A stretch of 10,766 nt of DNA from contig JAIRLA010000019.1 in the NCBI GenBank assembly GCA_031259795.1, forward strand, positions 1-10,766, in the 5' to 3' direction. A model generated the notes under the pieces. It was not told the DNA's origin, ran no database searches, and saw only the letters and a list, made by a program, of their open reading frames with translations. Of the stretch, positions 1-6,902 are shown piece by piece; positions within the stretch are counted from its first letter, which is position 1, and each line of letters begins with the position of its first letter. A program made the position numbers and the translations under genes. This DNA comes from Azoarcus sp. Lineage in GTDB: Bacteria; Pseudomonadota; Gammaproteobacteria; Burkholderiales; Rhodocyclaceae.

Positions 1-604
1 TCGCCTCCCCGCTCTTGCCCTCTTGCCCCAAGGTCACGCCTTTGTAGAGGAGCGCCTTGGCAACCCACTCGCGCACGCCGGGCGAGTCGTCCTTGCCGAA
101 GCGGCTGACGACCTCCTCATAGACCTTGATGGCTTCCCCGCTCTTGCCCTCTTTCCCCAAGGTCGCGCCTTTGTTGACGAGCGCCTTGGCAACTTGCTCG
201 CGCATGCTGGGTGATTTATCCTCGCCGAAGCGGCTGACGACTTCCTCAAAAACCTTGATTGCCTCCCCGCTCTGGCCTGCTTGCCCCAGAGCCGCGCCTT
301 TATTGACGAGCGCCGCGGCAACCACCGCGCGCACGCCGGGCGAGGCATCCTTGCCGAAGCGGTTGTCGATTTCCTCAAAGACCTTGATGGCCTCCCCGCT
401 CTGGCCCGCTTGCTCCAAGGTCTCGCCTTTGCTGACGAGTGCCTTGGCAACTGCTTCGCGCACGCCGGGCGAGTCGTCCGCGCCGAAGCGGCTGACGAAC
501 TCCTCATAGACTTTGATGGCTTCCCCGCTCTTGCCCTCTTTCCCCAACAAGGCCACGCCTTTGTTGACGAGCGCCGCGGCAACCCGCTCGCGCACGCCGG
601 GCGT
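1..604 (-). repeat. Tandem 129-bp coding repeats (TPR-like units)
   Basis: The motif gcgcacgccgggcga and its variants begin at 71, 200, 329, 458 and 590. The spacing is 129, 129, 129 and 132 bases, the last including one extra codon (aacaag in place of aag). Units are highly similar at the DNA level, including at third codon positions, which suggests recent duplication or gene conversion. The array continues past the left edge. Confidence 0.9.
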
Positions 605-769
605 GTTCGTGGCAGTGAAGTGCCAAGAAACACCGACAACGATTGGTGTGAGGAGCACTGCGATCACAATCTTCACCCAACCGGATGTATTGCCGACGTT
701 GACTTCGACTTTCACCTCGTTCTTGTTGTCTCCGGCCTTCACCTTGTTGCTGTTTCGATTGGTACTCAT
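1..769 (-). CDS. Membrane-anchored TPR-like repeat protein (3' end outside window)
   Basis: The frame stays open from the ATG at 769 to the left edge, giving 256 residues with no stop, so the C-terminus is missing. A short polar N-terminus rich in Lys and Asn is followed by one hydrophobic segment (about residues 32-50, containing VKIVIAVLLTPIVVGV). After it come about five and a half repeats of 43 residues. Each has the form SPGVRE-VAKALVNKG-TLG-EGKSGEAIKVYEEVVSRFG, with the helix A/helix B spacing of tetratricopeptide repeats plus a longer linker. The first repeat has one extra Leu. TPR domains bind other proteins, so a scaffold role at the inner membrane is inferred; the partner is unknown. 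A GGAGG lies 10 bases before the chosen start. An in-frame ATG at 790 is possible but would place that GGAGG inside the gene. The other open frames across this stretch are repeat shadows. Confidence 0.82.
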   Translation of the reverse strand, partial: MSTNRNSNKVKAGDNKNEVKVEVNVGNTSGWVKIVIAVLLTPIVVGVSWHFTATNTPGVRERVAAALVNKGVALLGKEGKSGEAIKVYEEFVSRFGADDSPGVREAVAKALVSKGETLEQAGQSGEAIKVFEEIDNRFGKDASPGVRAVVAAALVNKGAALGQAGQSGEAIKVFEEVVSRFGEDKSPSMREQVAKALVNKGATLGKEGKSGEAIKVYEEVVSRFGKDDSPGVREWVAKALLYKGVTLGQEGKSGEA

Positions 770-829
770 GATGTGCCCGCCTCCGATCATGGTTGCACGT
801 AGGACTACGAATCGTGACGCTTTTCCGGC

Positions 830-859
830 ATATTACGTTCGTCATGACTCTTGCCGCAA
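830..859 (-). promoter_or_regulatory. Candidate sigma70 promoter for the TPR-like gene
   Basis: On the minus strand TTGCGG (859-854) is followed after 18 bases by TAATAT (835-830). Transcription would begin about 50 bases before the ATG at 769. The matches to consensus are partial (3/6 and 4/6), so this is a candidate only. Confidence 0.35.
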
Positions 860-906
860 CACAGCGGGGAAAATAGCGAGTTGTTTCCGCGGCAACATGG
901 CGACTT

Positions 907-1066
907 CCGGGGCGCGGCGCCGCTGTTTCCTTTGCTGTGGGGAGTGGACAGGCGTCTCCTTCCTTCCTCCCCCTTTTTATCCAGCGGCGCTTCGCGCCGG
1001 ACAGAACGAACTGGATTGCCGCGTCGCTGCGCTCCTCGCAATGACGAGGTGGAGCGGCTTTCGTAA
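907..1066. repeat. Dispersed composite palindromic repeat (REP-like)
   Basis: This lies in the 396-base gap between the TPR-like gene and the M48 protease gene, and no gene is visible in it. An arm at 981-1001 folds as CGGCGC-TTC-GCGCCG and has an imperfect inverted partner at 907-925 (about 16 of 19 positions). It is followed at 1011-1047 by ctggattgccgcgtcgctgc and then ctcctcgcaatgacgagg. The same core occurs at 10390-10427 and 10647-10684. Translating it gives peptides of the HCEERSDAAIQ and LRGAQRRGNP kind, which I recognise as common false translations of bacterial repeats. A further piece, cccctcccccgcttg at about 1127-1141, resembles the cttccctcccccgcttgg part of the right-hand copies. 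Confidence 0.75.
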
Positions 1067-1165
1067 TGACGGCGCTTTGCCTTCCCCGCGCGGCATGACC
1101 ATTCCTCAATCACAGCCGCTTGCCGTCCCCTCCCCCGCTTGCTGTCGGCTCTCTTCCATCGTGTG

Positions 1166-2023
1166 TCATTTGCCCTTTGAACAACCCGGCAAGGGTTTCA
1201 GGGGGCGCGGCACGGGCGGAAAACTCGCGCGTATGGTTTGCAGGCGCGACGGCGGTGAGGGGTGGGTGCTGGCGAAGGCTGGCAGCCGCGCCAGTTCCGG
1301 GTATTTTTCCACGATATAGGCGAAAAATTCATCCGCGCCGCTGGTATGGCCGTAATAGGCTTGCAGCGCCGCGAGCGCTTCCTTGTCCGCCCGTTCTTCC
1401 TGACTGCGCGAGAAGGACATCTGCGTGAGGCCGAGCGCCCATCCCGCCAGCGTGCCACCGTCGGAACCGCCGAAGGCGGCGGAAAAGAGCAGCGCTACGG
1501 CGATGCCTCCGCCCAGCGAGACGATGGGGTCGCGGTGTTTGATATGGCCGATTTCGTGCGCCATCACCATCGCCAGCGCGTTTTCGGAATGTACGTGTTC
1601 GAGCAGCCCGCGGTTGATGACGATGTTGCCGCCCAGCATGGCGAAGGCATTGGGGGTCTTGTCGGAGCCGACATGTACGCGGATCGTCATCTCCCCGGGC
1701 AGCGCCATTTTCGCGGCCAGGCCGTCGGCGAGCGTTTGCAGGGCGCGCCGGGTTTGCGCTTCGCAGGGCGACGACGGGGATTCCTTGCCGATCTTTTCCA
1801 CTACGGCATCCGCGACCGCCATTTCATAGCGGAAAGGAATGAGCGGCGCCCAGAGACGGGCGGTGAAGAAGACAGTGGCGCTCACCGCGACCACGCTCAG
1901 CCCCAGCCCGATGGACAGGCGCAGGAAATCGCGCAGCGGCGTGCGTTCGCTGACGTTGACTTCATGCGGGACTTCCGGGTTGGAGTACTCCGTTCCCGCC
2001 CCCGGCCGCGTTTCAGGAGGCAC
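1166..2023 (-). CDS. M48-family membrane zinc metalloprotease
   Basis: The 285-residue protein carries the M48 signature. HEIGH at 156-160 supplies two zinc-ligand histidines and the catalytic Glu. SRSQEERAD at 205-213 supplies the third ligand, probably E209. TPNAFAMLGGNIVINRGLL at 123-141 and STHPSPPSR at 252-260 are conserved in the BepA/LoiP/HtpX-type group. A hydrophobic stretch at about 36-55 should anchor it in the inner membrane, and a second at about 168-186 follows HEXXH. Housekeeping proteolysis of damaged or misfolded envelope proteins is inferred; the substrate is unknown. The start is GTG at 2023 with GGAG nine bases upstream. It overlaps the end of the preceding YbjQ-like gene by 11 bases, which implies translational coupling. 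It is the last gene of the three-gene unit. No terminator with a U-run was seen after it. Confidence 0.9.
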   Translation of the reverse strand: MPPETRPGAGTEYSNPEVPHEVNVSERTPLRDFLRLSIGLGLSVVAVSATVFFTARLWAPLIPFRYEMAVADAVVEKIGKESPSSPCEAQTRRALQTLADGLAAKMALPGEMTIRVHVGSDKTPNAFAMLGGNIVINRGLLEHVHSENALAMVMAHEIGHIKHRDPIVSLGGGIAVALLFSAAFGGSDGGTLAGWALGLTQMSFSRSQEERADKEALAALQAYYGHTSGADEFFAYIVEKYPELARLPAFASTHPSPPSRLQTIRASFPPVPRPLKPLPGCSKGK

Positions 2024-2504
2024 GTTTTTCCGCTCCGTCCGGCGCGCGCCAGGCGGTGCCGTAGGCGATCAGTTCCATGCAGGGCAAACCGCCCTTGTTG
2101 TTTCTCTCGGCGGAAGACAGCGTGCTGGTCTCCAGGCGCACGTTGAAGATGGCGCGCGCGCCCTTGCGGCGCGCTTCCGCTTTCATGCGCAGGATGGCTT
2201 CGCGGCGTCCGCGGTCGAGCATGGCCTCGAAGCTGCTGAGGCGGCCCCCGAAAATCATTTTCAGCGCGGCGAGAATCTGGCGAAAATAATCGCCGCCCAT
2301 TACGACGGAACCGCAGACAAGCGCGAAATCCTGTCCGGCGAATTCGGCGGGCGGCAATTTTTCGTTGAACACGAGAATGTCGCGGTATTGCGCTTCGCGC
2401 TGCGTGATGGAACGGTAATGGCGGCGCTGTCCGATCGAACCGAAAATGTAGCCGACAGCGGCCAGGAAGATAATGAAGGCAATTGCAATGAGGTCGTCCG
2501 CCAT
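2013..2504 (-). CDS. Membrane-anchored YbjQ-family (UPF0145/DUF74) protein
   Basis: This is a 163-residue protein with a single N-terminal membrane segment (about residues 5-24, LIAIAFIIFLAAVGYIFGSI), a charged linker and a C-terminal YbjQ-like domain from about residue 42 to 152. The pattern MGGDYFRQILAALKMIFGGRL, then REAILRMKAEARRKGARAIFNVRLET and ELIAYGTA, matches the downstream-strand neighbour at 2507-2851. The family has been called heavy-metal-binding because of its fold, but its function is not settled. I chose ATG 2504 because GAGG lies seven bases before it. ATG 2510 is also in frame and overlaps the previous stop as ATGA. It overlaps the M48 gene by 11 bases. The usual family member is a small soluble protein, so the membrane anchor is less common. 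Confidence 0.82.
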   Translation of the reverse strand: MADDLIAIAFIIFLAAVGYIFGSIGQRRHYRSITQREAQYRDILVFNEKLPPAEFAGQDFALVCGSVVMGGDYFRQILAALKMIFGGRLSSFEAMLDRGRREAILRMKAEARRKGARAIFNVRLETSTLSSAERNNKGGLPCMELIAYGTAWRAPDGAEKRAS

Positions 2505-2506
2505 GT

Positions 2507-2851
2507 TCATACCTCGCGCTGGATGACGACCGCCGTGCCGTAAGCGAGGATTTCCGCCGCGCCCGCGGCGATGTTCGCGGTGGAAAAACGCACGTTGATG
2601 ACGGCGTTGGCGCCGACGGCGCGCGCCTGCGCCTGCATGCGGTTCAGTGCTTCTTGCCGGGATTCGTTGAGCAGTTCGGTATAGCCCTTGAGTTCGCCGC
2701 CGACAATGTTCTTCAGACTCGCCATGATGTCGCGCCCCACATGCTTGGCGCGCACGGTACTGCCCTGGACCAGTCCGAGATGCCGGGTGATGACGTAACC
2801 CGGGAAATGCTCGATGTTGCTCAATGTGATCCCGGAAGTGTTTGTTGCCAT
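2507..2851 (-). CDS. YbjQ-family (UPF0145/DUF74) small soluble protein
   Basis: The 114-residue protein has the usual length and pattern of YbjQ. The sequence runs IEHFPGYVITRHLGLVQGST, then RAKHVGRDIMASLKNIVGGE, LNESRQEALNRMQAQARAVG, ANAVINVRFST and ILAYGTAVVI. Relatives form ring-like oligomers with an unknown role, and metal binding has been suggested but not shown. No signal peptide or membrane segment is visible, so it should be cytoplasmic. AAGGA precedes the ATG at 2851 by about 11 bases. Its TGA at 2507-2509 sits at the start of the next gene, a second YbjQ-domain protein, so it is the first gene of a coupled unit that ends with the M48 protease. The two YbjQ genes look like an old tandem duplication that diverged by gain of a membrane anchor. 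Confidence 0.88.
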   Translation of the reverse strand: MATNTSGITLSNIEHFPGYVITRHLGLVQGSTVRAKHVGRDIMASLKNIVGGELKGYTELLNESRQEALNRMQAQARAVGANAVINVRFSTANIAAGAAEILAYGTAVVIQREV

Positions 2852-3202
2852 TTTCGTTTTTTCCTTTTCGTCGTGATCGCCGCAATGGCGGCCCTGTTTC
2901 GACCCATGCTCCCGCCTGGGCCGCGTCTCCAGCCAAGGCAAGAAGCCCGCGCCTTTTCCGCGCGAGACGATTCTCGCCCGTTTTTCCGTCGCCAGGCAAG
3001 TTCCACAGGAGATCATGCGGACATTGCCGTTGTTTCTCGCCATTTCTTTTGTTTCGCGCGCGCGTTTTTCCCCATGAGATACTGACGCCTTCCGAAAGCG
3101 GAAAAAAGAAACCGCCGCGCCGCTCCCGTCCCTTTCGTTGTTCATTGCAGGCGCGGCGGGGCGGCAAGGCAATTCAATCCAGGAAAACAGGATTCTTCCC
3201 GC
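2852..3202. other. Divergent intergenic region, no gene seen
   Basis: This 351-base gap separates the minus-strand YbjQ/M48 unit from the plus-strand hydrolase and should hold both promoters. I could not name a convincing -35/-10 pair in either direction. Small hairpins are visible: GCCGC-AATG-GCGGC at 2879-2892 and TTCCG-AAAG-CGGAA at 3090-3103. Neither stem is followed by a U-run on either strand. Open frames crossing the gap lack family motifs and continue antisense into real genes. Confidence 0.5.
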
Positions 3203-3733
3203 ATGCCAACCATCGTCACGCATGCCGTTCCCGCTCTGGCGCTGGGCGCGGCGCTCGGTTTTCGCCGCATCTCGCCGCGCCTGTTCTGGGCCGCCGTGTT
3301 TTGCGCGATGCTGCCCGATTTCGATGTCATCGGCTTTCGCTTCGGCGTGCGCTACGCCGATTTGCTCGGGCACCGGGGGTTTTCCCATTCGTTGTTGTTC
3401 GCCCTGATTTGCGGCGGCCTGGGGGCGCTGGCGGCGCCGTTGCTGCACTGCCGGAGGACGCTGGCGTTCGGTTTGCTCTTTGCCGCCGTCGCCAGTCATA
3501 TCGCCCTCGATGCCGCCACGAGCGGCGGCCTGGGCGTTGCCGCGTTCTGGCCGTTTTCCGATGAACGCTATTTTTTCCCGTGGCGGCCAATCCGGGTGTC
3601 GCCCTTGAGTCCGCGAGTGTTCTTTTCCGGACGCGGTCTCGAAGTGTTGCGCTCCGAATTGCTGTGGGTCTGGCTGCCCTGCCTGACCCTGGCGCTGGCG
3701 GCGCGTTTCTGGCTGTCCCGGCAAGGCCGGTAG
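3203..3733 (+). CDS. YdjM-type membrane metal-dependent hydrolase (DUF457 family)
   Basis: The 176-residue protein has the YdjM/DUF457 pattern: an early His in THAVPALALGAALG (H7), LPDFDVIGF (D39, D41), GHRGFSHSLLF (H57, H62), SHIALDAATSGG (H99, D103) and FWPFSDERYFFPWRPI near the C-terminus. These His and Asp residues are the likely metal ligands. Three or four hydrophobic segments (about 27-38, 63-80, 87-100 and 153-168) place it in the inner membrane. The family is annotated as putative membrane-bound hydrolases, and in E. coli ydjM is LexA-regulated. I saw no LexA box here. CAGGA lies about ten bases before the ATG at 3203. It converges on kdsB with only 18 bases between the two stops, so the transcripts probably overlap at their 3' ends. 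The substrate is unknown. Confidence 0.85.
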   Translation: MPTIVTHAVPALALGAALGFRRISPRLFWAAVFCAMLPDFDVIGFRFGVRYADLLGHRGFSHSLLFALICGGLGALAAPLLHCRRTLAFGLLFAAVASHIALDAATSGGLGVAAFWPFSDERYFFPWRPIRVSPLSPRVFFSGRGLEVLRSELLWVWLPCLTLALAARFWLSRQGR

Positions 3734-3751
3734 GAGAGAGGGCGCCGCCGG

Positions 3752-4534
3752 TCAGGCGCGGGCGAACACGGCCCGGACTCTCGCCAGATCTTCTTCGTTG
3801 TCGACACCGGCGGGCGGCGCGGCTTCGAGCGTCAGCACCCGGATGGGAAAGCCATGCCAAAGGGCGCGCAATTGTTCGAGTTTCTCCCAGCGTTCGATGG
3901 GCGCGGGCGCGAGCGCGGCGTAGCGATGCAGGAAGGCGGCGCGGTAGGCATACAGTCCGACGTGGCGGAAAAGCGGCAAGCCCGCGGGCAAGTCGCGCGC
4001 GCCGCCGGCCCAGGCGTCGCGCGCCCATGGAATCGGGGCGCGGGAAAAATACAACGCCCGCGCGCGCGCATCGCACACCACCTTGACCACATTGGGATTG
4101 AACGCTTCATCGGCGTCGCGCAAGGGGTGCGCGGCGGTGGCGATGGCGGCTTCGGGATCGGCGGCGAGTTCGCGGGCGACGGCGGCAATCAGGGCGGGGT
4201 CGATCAGGGGTTCGTCACCCTGCACGTTGACCACGATGTCCTCATCGCGCCAGCCGAGTGTGGCGGCGACTTCGGCGAGGCGGTCGGTGCCGCTCGGATG
4301 ATCGGCGCGCGTCATCAGGACGCGCGCGCCGGCGGCGCGCGCCGCGTCCCGCACATCGGGATGGTCGGCCGCCACCCAGACTTCTTCCGCGCCCGCGGCC
4401 ATGGCGCGCTCCAGCACCCTGACCACCATCGGACGTCCGCCAATGTCGGCAAGCGGCTTGCCGGGCAGGCGGGTGGAGGCATGGCGCGCGGGAATCACGA
4501 CGCGGAAGGCGGTGGATGCCATGGCCGCTGTCAT
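3752..4534 (-). CDS. kdsB: 3-deoxy-manno-octulosonate cytidylyltransferase (CMP-Kdo synthetase)
   Basis: KdsB joins CTP and Kdo to give CMP-Kdo, the activated sugar for the lipopolysaccharide inner core, in the cytoplasm. The 260 residues show the full family pattern: [15 protein letters not shown] at 14-28 (nucleotide-binding loop), HPSGTDR at 79-85, NVQGDEP at 103-109 (metal-binding Asp), FNPNVVKVV at 145-153, [10 protein letters not shown] at 161-170, [10 protein letters not shown] at 189-198, and [10 protein letters not shown] at 241-250. The length is typical. The start is ATG 4534; ATG 4522, giving [14 protein letters not shown], fits homologues equally well, and neither has a strong Shine-Dalgarno. 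The gene follows the Trm112-family gene after 23 bases and ends the envelope operon. In many relatives adk comes next; here a convergent hydrolase does. Confidence 0.97.
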   Translation of the reverse strand: MTAAMASTAFRVVIPARHASTRLPGKPLADIGGRPMVVRVLERAMAAGAEEVWVAADHPDVRDAARAAGARVLMTRADHPSGTDRLAEVAATLGWRDEDIVVNVQGDEPLIDPALIAAVARELAADPEAAIATAAHPLRDADEAFNPNVVKVVCDARARALYFSRAPIPWARDAWAGGARDLPAGLPLFRHVGLYAYRAAFLHRYAALAPAPIERWEKLEQLRALWHGFPIRVLTLEAAPPAGVDNEEDLARVRAVFARA

Positions 4535-4557
4535 CGGGCGTTCATCGCGCGGCGCGT

Positions 4558-4746
4558 TCAGCGCAACGCGTCGACTTCTTCGGCGGTGAGCGCACGCGCT
4601 TCCTCATCGAGCAGCACCGGCACGTCGTCGCGCACCGGGAACGCCAAGCGGTCGAACTTGCAGACCAGTTCCTGATGATCCTTCAGGTAATCGAGCGGCC
4701 CCTTGCACAACGGGCAAACGAGAATTTCAAGCAGTCTGGCGTCCAT
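4558..4746 (-). CDS. Trm112-family small zinc-ribbon-like protein (YcaR-like)
   Basis: The 62-residue protein starts [18 protein letters not shown] and continues with [20 protein letters not shown], the standard Trm112/YcaR (UPF0434) sequence. Cys11, Cys14 and Cys29 are visible as possible zinc ligands; the fourth Cys of a full ribbon is absent, as is common in bacterial members. Eukaryotic and archaeal Trm112 activates methyltransferases; the role of the bacterial protein is not well defined. It overlaps the end of lpxK by 20 bases and is followed 23 bases later by kdsB, the usual lpxK-ycaR-kdsB order. GGAG lies about ten bases before the ATG, inside lpxK. Confidence 0.93.
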   Translation of the reverse strand: MDARLLEILVCPLCKGPLDYLKDHQELVCKFDRLAFPVRDDVPVLLDEEARALTAEEVDALR

Positions 4747-5749
4747 CGTCCAGCTTCTCCAGGATATGGCCGACGGCCTCGGCGTCGATGATGGCCCGCA
4801 CCGGCAGTTCCCAAACGTCGGGCGGGGCGAAGGGAGCGCATTTTACCGCATCCTTGCTCGTCATCAGTTTGGGTTCGCCGGGAGCGAAGGCGAGGTCGGC
4901 GGCGCGATAACGGTAATGATCGGGAAACGGATGCGGCACCACCTCCAACCCCATGGCCGCGAGTTGGTCGAAGAACCGTTGCGGCTGGCCGATGCCGGCC
5001 AGCGCATGCACGCGCCGCCCGGCGAAGAACTCCGCGCCGCGCCATTCGCCGGGGTGCGCCAGAGAGCGGAAACGCTCCCCGGCAAGCCGCATCGCCATGA
5101 CAGGCGTCGTCCCCGCCGCCGCGCGCGACCGGGGCGACAATTCACCGTGGGCGAGGATCAGGTCGACTTCGGACAGGCGCGCGAGCGGCTCGCGCAAGGG
5201 GCCGGAGGGCAGCAGGCGGTGATTGCCCAGCGCCGCTTCATCGAGCACGGCGATTTCGAGCGTGCGCGCCAGCCGGTAATGCTGCATGCCATCGTCGCTG
5301 ATGATGAGATCGCATTCGGGGTGGGCGGCCAGCAGGGCGCGCGCCGCCGCCGGACGATCCTTGGCCGTGGCCACCGGGCAGCCGGTCAGGCGCGCGAGCA
5401 GCACGGGTTCGTCGCCGCAGGCATCGGCATCGGCATCGGCGCCGATCAGGCATGGCCGCCCCGCGGCGGCCATGCCGCCGCCGTAACCGCGCGAGACGAT
5501 GCCGGGACGCCGCCCCGCCCGGCGCAGTTCATCGGCAAGCCAGGCCACGACCGGCGTCTTGCCGCTGCCGCCGACAGCGATATTGCCGACGATGATCACC
5601 GGCGTCGCCAGCCGTTCGCGGCGCAGGACATCGTGGCGATAAAGCCAGCGGCGCAACGCGGCGGCGGAGCGGAAAAGCGCCGCCGCCGGCAGCAGCAGCA
5701 GCGCCGCAAGCCCGCCGCGCCGCCGCCAGAACAGCGGCGCGTTTTTCAT
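4727..5749 (-). CDS. lpxK: Tetraacyldisaccharide 4'-kinase
   Basis: LpxK phosphorylates the 4' position of the lipid A disaccharide with ATP at the cytoplasmic face of the inner membrane. The 340 residues include an N-terminal hydrophobic stretch (about 13-26) for membrane association, the Walker A sequence [12 protein letters not shown] at 55-66, [39 protein letters not shown] and [10 protein letters not shown], all typical of the family. I chose ATG 5749 ([12 protein letters not shown]), seven bases after the exbD stop. The frame extends to 5800, but that would run into exbD and add residues not typical of LpxK. A 6-base unit gcatcg occurs three times at 5421-5438 and encodes an ADADADA run. 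It lies between exbD and the Trm112 gene in the envelope operon. Confidence 0.96.
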   Translation of the reverse strand: MKNAPLFWRRRGGLAALLLLPAAALFRSAAALRRWLYRHDVLRRERLATPVIIVGNIAVGGSGKTPVVAWLADELRRAGRRPGIVSRGYGGGMAAAGRPCLIGADADADACGDEPVLLARLTGCPVATAKDRPAAARALLAAHPECDLIISDDGMQHYRLARTLEIAVLDEAALGNHRLLPSGPLREPLARLSEVDLILAHGELSPRSRAAAGTTPVMAMRLAGERFRSLAHPGEWRGAEFFAGRRVHALAGIGQPQRFFDQLAAMGLEVVPHPFPDHYRYRAADLAFAPGEPKLMTSKDAVKCAPFAPPDVWELPVRAIIDAEAVGHILEKLDDGRQTA

Positions 5750-5756
5750 CGCCCGT

Positions 5757-6182
5757 TCAGCGTTTGGATTCCCGCTGGGTGGCGAAAGTGACGCGCGCAA
5801 GTCCCGCCTGCTGCGCGGCCTGCATCACATTGATGACATTCTGGTGCGCCGCCTGCGCGTCGGCATTGATGATCACCACCGGTTCGGGGCCTGACGCCGG
5901 ACGGGCGTTGGTGAGCGAGCGGGCGATGGCGTCGACGTTCTTGTCGCCCACGGGCCGTTTATTGACGAAGATGTCTCCCGCCGCGGTGACCGCCACCACG
6001 ATCTCCTCGCTGACAGTGGGCGCGCCGCTGGCGGCGGCCGTGGGCAGCGCGATCTCCAGCCCGGCGGTCTTGTTGAAGGTCGTGGTCAACATCAGGAAGA
6101 TGATGATGACCAGCATGACGTCGATCAACGGGACGAGGTTGATCTCCGGTTCGTTTTGGCTGCCGCCACGACGGAAATTCAT
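5757..6182 (-). CDS. exbD: ExbD/TolR-family biopolymer transport protein
   Basis: The 141-residue protein has a short cytoplasmic N-terminus (MNFRRGGSQNEPEINLVPL), one membrane segment at about 17-34 and a periplasmic domain. D21, in LIDVMLVIIIFLMLTT, is the conserved proton-carrying Asp of ExbD/TolR. With ExbB it forms the proton channel that energises partner envelope proteins. In this gene order, next to lpxK and kdsB, the pair is common in betaproteobacteria; whether it serves TonB, Tol or lipid transport cannot be told from sequence. It starts six bases after the exbB stop and ends seven bases before lpxK. Confidence 0.93.
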   Translation of the reverse strand: MNFRRGGSQNEPEINLVPLIDVMLVIIIFLMLTTTFNKTAGLEIALPTAAASGAPTVSEEIVVAVTAAGDIFVNKRPVGDKNVDAIARSLTNARPASGPEPVVIINADAQAAHQNVINVMQAAQQAGLARVTFATQRESKR

Positions 6183-6188
6183 GATCTT

Positions 6189-6794
6189 TCAGCGCCTGCG
6201 TTCGCCATGTGCCACTTCGACAAGCATGGTCGCCTTCTGCTCCATGTCCATCACGTAATCGTCGACCAAGCGGCGGAAATAACGCCAGAAGATGGTCGCC
6301 GGAACGGCGATGATGATGCCGAAGGCGGTTGCGTGCAGCGCCATGGCGATGCCGTGCGCGACCTGCTCCGGCCTGCCCGTCGAGCTCCCCCCCGCGAACA
6401 TTTCGATCATGCCGACAACGGTGCCGAACAATCCCATCAGCGGACTGATGACGGCGATAGTGCCGAGGGTGGTGAGGAAACGTTCGAGATCGTGCGCCAC
6501 GGCGCGCCCCGCCTCTTCGATCGACTCCTTCATGATCTCGCGCGAACTCTTGATGTTGCGCAGCCCCGCCGCGAGCACCCGCCCGAGCGGCGAATGGGCG
6601 GCAACGCGCGAAACCATCTCGGGCGGCGCGCCATGGCGGCCAAGATCGGAAATGATCCGATCGAGCAGACCGGACGGCACCACGCGACTGCGGCGCAAAC
6701 TGATCGAACGCTCGATAATCAACGCCACGGCAATCACCGAAGCCAATAACAACGGCCACATCGGCCAACCGCCAGCCTGGAACATCGCAAACAC
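6189..6794 (-). CDS. exbB: ExbB/TolQ/MotA-family proton channel protein
   Basis: The 201-residue protein has three membrane segments (about 11-28, 108-130 and 152-171) with the family sequences LGTIAVISPLMGLFGTVVGM and GIAMALHATAFGIIIAVPA. It is the multimeric partner of ExbD in the inner membrane. I chose GTG 6794, which gives MFAMFQAGGWPMWPLLL, close to the usual start of these proteins, with a G-run eight bases upstream. ATG 6785 is the alternative. A start as far out as 6854 is unlikely because it would lie at the proposed -35 box. It is the first gene of the operon. I did not see a Fur-box-like sequence, so iron control is not supported. Confidence 0.93.
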   Translation of the reverse strand: MFAMFQAGGWPMWPLLLASVIAVALIIERSISLRRSRVVPSGLLDRIISDLGRHGAPPEMVSRVAAHSPLGRVLAAGLRNIKSSREIMKESIEEAGRAVAHDLERFLTTLGTIAVISPLMGLFGTVVGMIEMFAGGSSTGRPEQVAHGIAMALHATAFGIIIAVPATIFWRYFRRLVDDYVMDMEQKATMLVEVAHGERRR

Positions 6795-6825
6795 GCTTTT
6801 CACCCCCCGCTGATGTAAATGCCAG

Positions 6826-6854
6826 ACTGTAGCCCCACCGCGCGACGCGAGCAA
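6826..6854 (-). promoter_or_regulatory. Candidate sigma70 promoter of the exbB-kdsB operon
   Basis: On the minus strand TTGCTC (6854-6849) and TACAGT (6831-6826) are separated by 17 bases. Transcription would begin near 6819, leaving about 25 bases before the GTG at 6794. The spacing is ideal and the boxes match consensus in part (TTG and four of six). Confidence 0.5.
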
Positions 6855-6872
6855 GAGAGATGTTTATCGGCA

Positions 6873-6902
6873 ATCCACAAAACTTGTGGATAACTTTGTG
6901 GA
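6873..6902. promoter_or_regulatory. Inverted repeat with DnaA-box sequence in divergent control region
   Basis: The stretch 6873-6891 is a perfect inverted repeat, ATCCACAA-AAC-TTGTGGAT. Its right arm extends into TGTGGATAA (6885-6893), the reverse complement of the perfect DnaA box TTATCCACA. A third TTGTGGA follows at 6896-6902, and CTGTGGATT occurs at 7071-7079. It lies upstream of the exbB promoter and on the xseA side of the gap, so it may bind DnaA or another dimeric regulator. Confidence 0.4.

Noticed and set aside
1..604. CRISPR-like array
   Set aside because: The whole 129-base unit is conserved and codes for protein; there are no short repeats with unique spacers.
34..639. A 201-codon minus-strand frame and several plus-strand frames across the TPR-like array
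   Set aside because: They are Arg/Ser/Pro-rich shadows of the repeat in other frames. The frame from 769 has a membrane segment and a clean TPR-like pattern.
2013..3724. Long minus-strand open frames (to 3167 and 3724) that appear to give larger YbjQ proteins
   Set aside because: The extra N-terminal parts are low-complexity and run antisense into the hydrolase gene. The family proteins begin at 2504 and 2851, where ribosome-binding sites are present.
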